Assembly: GCA_016711435.1 (NCBI GenBank)
Contig: JADJSY010000008.1
Coordinates: 75,982-139,981 of the forward strand
Length of the DNA: 64,000 bases
Direction: 5' to 3'
DNA from: Lewinellaceae bacterium
GTDB lineage: Bacteria; Bacteroidota; Bacteroidia; Chitinophagales; Saprospiraceae
Part shown: positions 34,693 to 45,270 of the stretch, one piece after another
Numbering within the stretch: position 1 is the first letter of the stretch
Layout: each line of letters opens with the position of its first letter
Program-made: the position numbers and the translations under genes
Notes under the pieces: generated by a model
Told to the model about the DNA's origin: nothing
The model's input: the letters and a program-made list of their open reading frames with translations, nothing else
Databases searched by the model: none

Positions 34693-37600
34693 ATGAAAAG
34701 AAATGTACTCCTTTTTTCGGCCTTGTTCATCTGTTTTTCAGCCTACAGCCAAACAGCGCAACCGTTGCCATTTTCCCAAAACTGGACAAATACAGGTTTA
34801 ATTACCGTGAATGACGACTGGTCAGGCGTGCCTGGAATTCAGGGTCGGCGGGGCGATGGATTGACCGGAGGACTGGTACCGATCCACAAACATTACTTGC
34901 TGCGGATGATCCTGGAGTAGTTGATGTGAATGTAAATCGAACTGACCCAGGAGTATTTGCAACAGGCGGTGCGACTGAATTTGAAATAACAGACCCGGTA
35001 GTGGGTTTGGCAGGTTCCGGCACAGCGGATGCGCCGTATCTGCTCATTGCCATTAACACTTTATGCTGGCAGAGCATTGTTGTGCAGTACAACGTCCGGG
35101 ATTTGGACAATTCAGCAGATGATGCCATTCAGTCGCTCGCTCTTCAATACAGGGTGGGGAATTCAGGTGCATTTATGAATGTTCCTGCTGCGTTTATTTC
35201 CGATGCTACCACAGCCAATGCGGCAACGCTGGTTACTCCGGTGAATGTAATCCTTCCTCCTGCCTGCAATAACGCTCCGGTTGTACAACTGCGTATTATG
35301 ACCACGAACGCAGCAGGAAACGATGAATATATCGGTATCGACGATATTTCAATTACAGGTACGCCGCTGGTTTCCGCCGTCATCAACGGCGCCGGCAATT
35401 TCTGCTTCTCCGGCAATACAGCCACGGCTGCTACCCCGCTGTCGGTAACCATTACCGGCGGTACCGGTCCTTACACTATCGATTATACCGACGGATTGAT
35501 GACCAACTACCCTGCGATTAGTAATTATACTAACGGTGCGGCTATTTCGCATAATATTACATTTACCACAACATATACCCTCGTTTCCGTGACGGATGCA
35601 AGTGGTTGTCCTGTTGCCCTATCAGGTTCGGCTGACTTTTTCGTGTCAGAAAGCCTGCCCTCTGTCGGGATGTCTACCCAATCCGATCCCTCCCTTCCCT
35701 GCTTCGGAATGAACGGTTCCATCCAGATTACCTCTACTATGGGTGGAATGGGCCCTTTTACGGCTACGTCGTATGCCTGGAGTACTACAAATGGTGATGG
35801 GATCGTACCGGCCAATGGCGCCACTCAATCGACGCTGAGCGCAGGCACCTATACGTTGGTGATTACGGATGCCAATGGATGCCAGAGTGTTCCGACCAAT
35901 TTTACGCTCAACGAGCCTCCGGGGTGTTGCCCTCAAATTGAAGCCGTTATGGTGGATGCCTGCGGTACGGAACAGTTAAATGAATTTATCATTATCGGAT
36001 CGGGTGCAGGCTTTAACACTTCCGATATTCAGTTGGATTATAATGCAGGCGCTAATGTCATTGGACCGGAGAACAACGATATTAACATCGACAACGGCAA
36101 CTTCCCCGGCGACCCTACGCTTTGCGGCCTGATAGCCGGAAACACGGCCGCTTTCACCGGATGCAGCAATCTCATCGCCGTTGGGCCGGGTTTTGACATT
36201 CCGGCGAATTCCTGCTCGTTTTACAAACCAGCGCGGGGTCGACGAACAATCTCTACGATTTTAGTTCCTTGTGCGGCGCCGGTCAGTGCGTATATGTGAT
36301 TGCCAGTAGCTGTACAAGAAGCACCGGCGCTTTTGCAAATGCCGGTGCGGGCATGCCTACCACCAATTTTTACATCGATGGTGATTGCGCACAGACGATA
36401 ACCTATAATCAGGCTTCCCTCGGCGCCGGTAATGGCTCTTATTACCTGCCCCTGACAGACATGTACGGGAATGCCGGTTGCGTTTCGCCACCAGTGAGCA
36501 CGGTCGCCGCTGATTGCAATACCTGCGACCTTGTAACTGCCGGTTTGACGAACATACAATGCAACAACAACGGAACGCCGAACAATCCTGCCGACGATTA
36601 CATTACTTTTTCCCTGCTGCCTGACGGTGTTAACCTGGGCACTACTTACCAGCCTGACCGTGAGCAGCGGTACGGTAACCCCTCATCAACGGCAACCCCG
36701 CAACGAACCTGGTATATGACGTGATGCCGACGCAATTCCGGCTACAGACAGGTTCTGCCGGCGCAGGAAACGTGACGGTCACGATTTCGGACGACGACAA
36801 CGATGGCTGTACGCTCGATGTGCCCGTCGACGACCCGGGTGTTTGTTCTTTCGCTTGCCCCACTTTGAGTGGCGGCACCTTCACAGGATTTGTTTGTGCC
36901 GGCGGCAATTTCTCTTTGAGCGTGACCCAACTGACCAATATGGCACAGGCCGCAAACAGCGAAACCGATTTCGGCCTCACTTTCGTGGCTTTTTCGGGGG
37001 CGGTAGACCCCTACACGGCGGGGGGAGGTACAGTGCTGGGTACCTTAACGTTCGCCATGCTCGGCGACGGCGGTACGACTGCTACGCTGAACGTGATGAA
37101 TACGAATTTGCCCGTAGGGAACTATGTCGCGTACGCCATCCTGAGTCCCACGCCAGCTGTTATGAGTTGCCGTCCAAGTTTCCAGTATATGTTCCAGGTC
37201 GTGGCTAGTCCTACGGTCTTCAACGTAACCGGCGGCGGCAGCACTTGTGAAAACAACGGTCCCGGCTTCCCAATCGGCCTGTCCCCGGCTCCCAAGCGGA
37301 TTTTCCTATGCTTTGATCCTCAACGGGATGGCTTCCGCCGGTCATTACGCTTATCGGGTACCGGGATGGCGCTGGACTTCGGCGACTTCAGCACGGCAGG
37401 CACATACACGGTTGTCGCGACAGATAATACAGGCGCCAACCGCACCGCTAATATGAGCGGCAACGCCATCATCAGCGCCCAGCCGGAATCGCCGGTACCG
37501 ACGGTGACAACGCCGGTGCTGTATTGCCAGGGCGACATGGCAGTTCCATTGACTGCCGGTGGCGTCAACCTGCTGTGGTATGAGCAGGCTATCAGGCGGG

Positions 37601-40600
37601 CGATCTTCCGTAGCGCCGACGCCATTGACCGCAGCGGTCGGTAATACTTCTTATTTTGTTTCGCAAACCACCAGCAGTTCACCGGCAGTAAGTGTGCTGG
37701 CGGCGGGCAATATTGCGATTATTTCCTATGATGACGTTACGGATATCTTCGGGTTTGTGCCTTTTGTCAATCTGGCGGCAGGTACGACGATCTATTTTAC
37801 GGATAATGGCTGGGATCAGTCGCTGAACGGAGGTATGGGCGGCTTTAGTGGCGCCACCATTACAGACGGAAATGGCACCGAAGGCTTTGTAAGATATGTC
37901 GTTCCGGCAGGAGGCGTAACGGCAGGAACGATCGTTTATAGCAATAACAGCAATACCGGCGGATTCACTTCCTCGATGACTGCTATTCCCCCAGGTTTGA
38001 TCGGCAATTTTACTGCGATTAATTTTTCAGGCGACGGCGATCAGATATACGCATTTCAGAACAGCAACCTCGACAATCCGCTGTTCAATAACGGTACAAT
38101 GACGCACCTGTTCGTACTGGATAATACCAACGCGTTTGAAAACACTACAAACTCTAACCAGGGAAATATTCCGCCCGGTTTAACAGGTGTTACAGCCAAT
38201 ACCTTCCCGTTTTCAGGGAGCGCTGCTTTTGCTCTTAATAATAATGGAATGCCGCGTACAGCGGTCGATTGGCTCGCTTATATGGATTTAAGCACAAATT
38301 ATACTACAGGCGCTACGGCGCCGGCCATTACCAACCTCAATGTCATCCTCGACGGCCCATCCCTCTGCGAAAGCGATCGGGCTGAAATCGTGGTAACCGT
38401 AATGGAACCCGCCACGGCGATGATTCCGGCGGTGCAACCCGTATGTGTCAACACCCTTGCTAACCCAAGTTCTATAATCCTGTCCGTTGTTTTAGGCGGC
38501 GGTGCGGAGAGTGGTATGGGCTCCTGGTCGGCTAATATTGGGGGCGGTTCTTTTGCGCCGAACAATACAAACGACATGGTGACCTACACGCCACCCCTGA
38601 ATTTTTCGGGCAATATCCTGTTTACCTATACAACCAACAACCCGGCAGGGCCTTGCCCGGCAGTGATGGCTACCCGTACGGTGGAAGTACAAACCGGCGG
38701 CGTTAATGCAGTCCCGGACCAGATTATCTGCGCCGGCGAATCCGTGTCGCTGAATGCGACCCTGGGATCCGGCGCAACAACGCCTGTTTCCTGGTCGGCA
38801 TCCGTCATGGGCGGCTCTTTCGCTCCCGATAATAATATCGTCTCCGTTTATACGCCTCCGGCTGATTTCACGGGCACGATTACCCTGACCCCTCACGGCT
38901 ACCGGAGACGACGGTATCTGCGCGCTTCCGCAAGACCAGTTGGTCGTGACAGTGCTTCCTGCCCCACCGCTGCCGACCGTCACCACACCTGTGATATATT
39001 GCCAGAATGCAGACGCCGATCCGCTAACCGCCATCGGCACGGATTTGTTGTGGTACGATTCGCCTGGCGACGGTACAGGCGATCCCCTTGCACCGATTCC
39101 GTCTACTGCGGTGATCGGGAATACCTCTTATTACGTAACACAGACCGTAAATACCGCGCCGCCGGTCAGTGTGCTGGCGCCGGGCGATCTGGCGATTATT
39201 GCCTTGAAAGACGGAACGGATGATTTTGCCTTTGTGCCTTTTGTGAACCTGGCCGAGGGTACCGTGATTTATTTCACGGATAACGGCTGGACGGGAACAG
39301 GTTTCCGCAATACAGGTATGCCTCCTTCCGGTGAGGGCAATGAAGATATTATGCGTTTCACCGTTCCCGCAGGCGGCATAGTGGCCGGGACTGTTATTCC
39401 GATGACGGTCGGCAATATGTTAAGCCCCGGTTTTGATCCCTTCAACACACCGATTCCCGGCGCAAGCGGCGGTTTCAAACCTCTTGACTTTAATTCAGAC
39501 GAGGGGAGATCAAATATATGCTTTCCAGAACAGCACGGCTACTGACCCATTGAATACCGGTATAAAAACACATCTGTTTGTTTTTGACGATACCAATGGA
39601 TTTGAAAACGCTCTGTGAACCCTCCGCTGCACCGGAGGGTGATATCCCGCCGGGATTAACATTCGGGGGTTACAGCCGTGACCTTCAATTTTGTTTTAAA
39701 TACGACTTCCCAACTTATCAATGACGGCGCAACGCGTACACCTGCCGAGTGGCGGTCATACATTGCCGATGCAGCCAATTACGCAACCGCCACAGATGAT
39801 GTCACCAATGTCAGCATTGCCGACCTGAATATGGCGAACCTCTGCGAAAGCGAGCGCGCTGAAATCGTCGTGACCATCCAGCCTGCCCCGGGCATATTTA
39901 CGGTAACAGGCGGCGGCGATATTTGCGACGAAGACCCGATTGGCGGTTTGCCCGTAGGTTTGAGCGATTCGGAAACCGGTGTGAATTACCAGTTGCAATT
40001 CAACAATGAGGATGGGCGCTTCGGTGCCGGGCACAGGCAATGCGATTTCGTTCGGCAACCAGCCGCCCGGCGTTGGAAATTACACCGTGGTGGCTACGGT
40101 AGTGGCTACGAGTTGTACCATCACAATGGCCGGCGCGGCGCAAGTGACGGCCGTCAACTGCCGGATTGAAATTACAGACCCCTGCATCTGCCTGAACAAT
40201 GCCACCAGCCTCAGCAATGGCCAGTTTGGAGAAGAAATAACCATATTTGCAATTACAGGCCAAACCTGGACGCTTGTTGCCAATACCGGCCTGTACCAGC
40301 CGAACGGTCCGACGCCTCCCGGCGCTCCGGTTTTAATACCGCTCAATACGGTTATCACGGAAAGTCCGGCAGGTAGCGGTGAGTACATCCTGAACGGCGT
40401 ACATGTGGACGATATTGGTTATTCCATCACGGTTCGAATAACCGGGGACAGGAATTTACCATCGGAACTCCTGTGCGTACCCCAATCCGGTCATACTTTC
40501 CGATCTGACAGGGCCGTTCTGCCTGTTTTCGGCGCCGGTTCGCTCCCTGGGCGATCCGGGCGACGACACGTGGTGAGTGCCGGATTCTTTATCAACGGCG

Positions 40601-43600
40601 TTTCTGCCACCGAGTTTGATCCGGCTGCACTGGGCGTGGGTTCTTATGTGATCAAGTACATCGTAAACGGCGGCGTACCTGACCCGGAGAATGATGACCC
40701 GGGTTGCATTTACACCATCACCAGGTTCGTGCAGGTGGTGGCTACGCCGACCAACCTCAACTGTAACGACTTCGTAAACGTATCGCTGGAAGCCGATTGT
40801 TCCACGGAAATATTCCCGGATATGGTGCTGGAAGGCACGTACGGTTGTTTTGACGATTATGTAGTTGAAATCGACCGGACTTTGCCCTTGGGCAACGGCC
40901 CCTGGCTGCCGGGTGTGGTAAACGCAGATGACATCAATCGTACCTATGCAGTACGGGTAAGACATTTAGTATCCGGCAACAGCTGTTGGGGCACCTTGAA
41001 AATAGAAGACAAAATTCCTCCGGTGGTTGTCTGTGAGAATTTTGACCTGCCCTGCAATGTACCCGACATAGCGCCGGGATTACCTGTTTTTTAAACGGTT
41101 TAGCCACCGCAACGCAGGCATTCCCCGTCGTAACGGATTGCGATGACTACACGAGCGTCTTCAAAGACGTTGTAACAGAGCAGACTTGTGCGACAGGCTT
41201 TACCAAAATAATTATCCGCACCTGGACCGTGGTCGACGCCAGCGGTAATAAATCCAGCTGCTCCCAGACGATTCGTTTCTTCCGCCCCACCCTGGCGGAT
41301 GTGGACCTGCCCGAGAGTTATGATGGCAACTCGGCGCCATTTTTTAGTTGCACAGCCGTTTATCCAACTCCTGAATGGATTAACAATGCGGGCTTGGAAG
41401 GAACGCCTACCGTATTCGACCAGACTGAAGGTTGTAATATTGGCTGGACTTATACGGATGAAAGGATCGACGTTTGCGATGGCACCTATAAAATATTGCG
41501 CCACTGGACGATCATTGACTGGTGTACGAATGTTGTTCTGCATCATACCCAGATCATTAAAGTAGTGGACGATATAAAACCGGTTATGACTTGTCCTGCC
41601 AACCTGACGGTGAGCACTGATCCGTTCAACTGCTGCGCAACGGTCGATTTGCCGGATATTTTTGTGGAAGACGCTTGTTCGCGGATCAACAATGTACGGG
41701 CGATGGTCACCACTTTCGATCCTGATAACCTGGAACAGACGGCAGTATATACGGTACCCGGTACGCTGAACACTTTCCATGAAAACAACATCTGGGATAG
41801 AGATACGCTGGCAAAATTTGGCATCGTACAGAGTTGCCTGCCTTTGGGAACGCATACCGTGATGTACACTGCTGAAGACGATTGTGGCAACGTGGCGAAC
41901 TGCGTGTTCCAGTTAGTGGTAGCGGATTTGATACCGCCCGAAGTTTCCTGCGTCACGGTTACCCAGGTGGGGCTTTCTGCCGATAGTATGGCTATTATTC
42001 CGGCTATTTCGCTCAACAGCGGCACCTATGACAATTGTTCGCCGGTGATGTTCAAAGCCCGTCGGGTGGACTTTAATGAATGCCAGGACAATGTTTTTTA
42101 CCACGACTCCCTCACATTCTGTTGTGCCGACATTGGCACCGTTGTGATGGTGGAATTGCGCGCCTGGGATGTAATATTGCCTGCCGGCGATGTGGCGCCC
42201 AACTTCCTGGATGCAAATGCCAACAGTTGTATGGTATCGGTTTTGGTGGAAGACAAGGTGAAACCTACCTGTGTGCCTCCGCCCCACGTCACTGTTTCCT
42301 GCGAAAACTTCGATCCCACGCTTTGGGCTTATGGTTTTGCCACCTCGATTGACAATTGTTGTCTGGATACGATTACGGCCACCAAAAACATAACGCAGTT
42401 TGACACCACCTGCAACAGGGGAACAATCGTGCGCACCTTCCGCGTATCTGACTGTTCGGGCAACACGCCTCCCTGCACCCAGCGCATCCAGGTGACTTAC
42501 GGACAGAACTATTACCTGAAACTGCCGGATGACAAAGTAGTGTACAGTTGCAATGGCGCGCCCAATGCTTTTGGCGCTCCGTCATTTTATGGCGAAGACT
42601 GCGAATTGATCGGGGTTTCTTACAATGATGTGTATTTCACCCTCGTGCCTGATGCCTGTTACAAAATAGAGCGCACCTGGACGATCATTAACTGGTGTAC
42701 CTACCTGCCCGACGAAACCTGTATCGAGGTGCCGAACCCCAACCCGAGTTTCATTTCCAATGACCCGGCAAATGTTCGGGCGCCCATTTTGTCACCGCCC
42801 AATACGCCGGTGCCCTGGGCGCCGACCATTATTAAAATAAATCCGACCGATCCGTTGCCGACCAACTACTCGGATATATGGGACGCGAATGCCAACTGTT
42901 ACCGGTATAAACAGATCATCAAGGTGCTCGACATCCAGGATCCGGTATTTGATGAATGCCCTGCCAGCCCTGTTGAATTCTGCGATTACACTGCCAATGA
43001 TTCCCTGCTGTGGAACTTCGATTACTGGTGGGATAACACCTTGCAAACCCATGATCTTTGCGAAGGCCCGGCCGACCTGAAGGTTACGGCACTGATTCCT
43101 GCTCCGGTACCGATATCCGCTTCCGTTTCCTGTTGTTCCTCGACCTGGATAATGATGGCGAAATGGAATCCGTTGTCAGCAGTACCAACCCGCCGGCCCC
43201 CGGAACGATTCACTACAACAATATCAATACACTCAATTATGGGGGTGGCGAGATACGCCAGTTCCAGCAGAATATTCCTGTAAACCAACGGAGTCGGTTT
43301 ACTATTCTGGAACATTACACTCCGGACGGAACCAGGCTGGTAGCAAACCTGCGTTTTAACACCATACAAACGCCCAATGTGTACACCATTCCTCAATTAC
43401 CACACGGCAAACACAAAATCAAGTGGATTGTAGAAGACAAATGTGGTAATGAAACGATCTGCGAATATGAATTTGTGGTGCGCGATTGCAAAGCGCCGAC
43501 CGTGGCTTGCGCCGATGTAAACATCAACCTGATGTATGGCGGAATGGCAACTTTGTGGGCCAACGACTTCTTCCTGTATGGCGAAGACAACTGTACGCCG

Positions 43601-44838
43601 AGCAGTATCCTGAACCAGAGCCTGGCAGTGATTCGCGCCTCAGACAACCCTGGCGAAACGTATCCGGGCGGTAGTCCACAAAACCAAAGCGTGGTGGTAA
43701 CTTGTCTCGATGAGGGTCAAAACGTTCCGGTACAGGTTTGGTTACAGGATGCAGCGCAACCCGGAAACGCCGATTTCTGTACTGCGTATATCAATGTGCA
43801 GGCAAATCTGGTAGGTTGCGAAGGGTTCTCCCTCTGCTGCGGTAGCGGGTACGCTGACCATGGAAGGACAGGGGCGTAGAGCAGGCCGGCGTCGAACTAC
43901 AGGGCGCACCCAATGTGAATATGGTACATACGACCAACGACAACGGCTCGTTCCATTTTGCTTCCATTCCGCTGGGCGCCAACGTAACGATAACACCGAC
44001 GAAAGACGACAACCCGCTGAACGGAGTGTCAACCTACGACCTGGTACTGATCACCAAACATATTCTGGGTCTGGAGCCGCTGACCCTGAGCGACTTGAAT
44101 ACCAATATGATGGCCAATCACTTTGAAGGAGTGAAAATTGGTGACGTAAACGGTACGGCTATCGCCAACAGCCTGCAATCGGTAGAAGACCGCACGGCGG
44201 CAACGCTGTTGTTCGACGTTCAAGACCGCACGGTGAAAGCCGGTGAGGTATTCACCGTCAACTTCAAAGGCGCAGAGCGCGTACAAGGCTACCAGTTCAC
44301 GATGAACTTCAACGGCCTGGAAGTAGTAGATATAGTACCTGGAACAGATATGAAGTTGGATAACTTCGGCGTATTTGCTGATGCGATCACCACTTCTGTT
44401 GACGGAGCAGCCAACGAATTTGCCGTGACTTTCCGCGCTACCAAAGCCGGTCAGATCAGCCAGATGTTGGGTGTTTCCAGCCGGATTACGAAGGCAGAAG
44501 CATACAACCTGACCAATGATCGACTTGATGTAGCATTCCGTTTCAGTTCCCCTGCGGGGATGACAATCAGTGGAGTAGGCTTCGAGTTGTATCAAAACCA
44601 GCCGAACCCGTTTGTAAACAAAACATTCATCGGTTTCCACTTGCCGGAGGCGACGCAAGCAACGCTGCGTATTTTAGACGAAGCTGGTCGCATGGTCTTT
44701 ACACAAAACGGTGACTTTGCAAAGGGTTACAACACGTTTGCTATTGACCGTCAACTGATTACAACGACTGGCGTACTGTATTACACGGTGGAAACAACAA
44801 CGGACAGCGCAACGAAGAAAATGATCCAGTCCAAGTAA
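34693..44838 (+). CDS. Giant T9SS type A surface protein A, at least 12 frameshifts
   Basis: One ~3,380-codon gene read in alternating frames. It starts with a signal peptide (MKRNVLLFSALFICFSAYSQ). Then come a secreted-protein N-domain (to ~35360), SprB/PKD-like repeats, two copies of a lamin-tail-like module (VNLAAGTTIYFTDNGW near 37770; VNLAEGTVIYFTDNGW near 39250), HYR-like Cys-rich domains (40740-43800), a shortened dockerin-like segment, a cohesin-like domain (TVKAGEVFTVNFKGAERVQG) and a type A sorting tail (ELYQNQPNPFVNKTFIGFHL to MIQSK). Shifts lie near 34870, 36230, 36660, 37285, 37345, 37600, 38895, 39500, 39615, 40010, 40450-40560, 41095, 43090 and 43870. Homology continues straight across every shift, so either base-calling errors or very recent decay. 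Followed by shared hairpins and a terminator. Confidence 0.75.
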
Positions 44839-44839
44839 C

Positions 44840-44919
44840 GCCGATCCCTGATCGGCGAACGTAACACCGATCCCTGATCGGTGAATACTGAGTTACTAAA
44901 CTTTTTAAGTTTAGTAAAC
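44840..44919. repeat. 3' hairpin cluster after gene A
   Basis: GCCGATCCCTGATCGGC (44840-44856) and its variant ACCGATCCCTGATCGGT (44866-44882) are 7-bp stems with a CCT loop. TTACTAAACTT/AAGTTTAGTAA (44893-44903/44907-44917) is the hairpin also found at 34264 and 52780. Gene B has the same set after its stop. Confidence 0.85.
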
Positions 44920-44943
44920 GTATCTCCCTGATCGGCGAAGTAT

Positions 44944-44980
44944 AGCCCTTCTCCTGCCTGCGCGGGGGAAGGGCTTTTTT
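44944..44980 (+). terminator. Rho-independent terminator of gene A
   Basis: AGCCCTTC (44944-44951) pairs with GAAGGGCT (44968-44975), followed by a T-run to 44980. It lies 105 bases past the stop of gene A and just before the truncated sensor promoter. Confidence 0.85.
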
Positions 44981-44990
44981 CATGAATGAA

Positions 44991-45015
44991 AAATAACCAA
45001 AACGAGTTATTTTTG
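44991..45015 (+). promoter_or_regulatory. Promoter with palindromic operator, sensor copy 1
   Basis: AAATAAC (44991-44997), eight bases, GTTATTT (45006-45012); the right arm overlaps a -7 box TATTTTTG (45008-45015). No TTG is found at -33. The identical arrangement lies at 52951-52975 before the intact sensor; flanking sequence of the two leaders is diverged but clearly related. Confidence 0.6.
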
Positions 45016-45130
45016 ACCTTATTTGAAGGAAACAGCTAAGAAGTTGAAGATATCAGCTCAAAAAGGTGTTAGACATTTAACCTTCAGTACAATACCAGAC
45101 AAACACTTATTCAATAAACATCCAAAACCA

Positions 45131-45270
45131 ATGTGCCGTTTTCTCTTTTTTTTGGTTTTTCCTGTGCTGCTCACAGCACAGAAAGGGGGTTATGTGGTTC
45201 ATTATGAGCAATATACCATTTCCAACGGATTGAGTCATAACCACGTATACCAAGTTTTAAAAGATAGCAG
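45131..45270 (+). pseudogene. Truncated copy of the membrane AraC-type sensor (first 47 codons)
   Basis: The frame MCRFLFFLVFPVLLTAQKGG ... YVVHYEQYTISNGLSHNHVY aligns with the N-terminus of the intact sensor at 53090 (signal peptide and first propeller blade). Similarity stops at GATAGCAG (45263-45270). The next base begins a sequence matching the middle of giant gene C (58389 onward). The promoter and leader (44985-45130) are also a copy of 52945-53089. Compared with the intact locus, 5,159 bases (53230-58388) are missing. This is a deletion product, or a misjoined assembly; a functional sensor cannot be made from it. Confidence 0.8.

Noticed and set aside
45023..45130. Upstream ATG at 45023 as the start of the truncated sensor
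   Set aside because: The intervening codons match the non-coding leader of the intact sensor, and the signal peptide begins at 45131.
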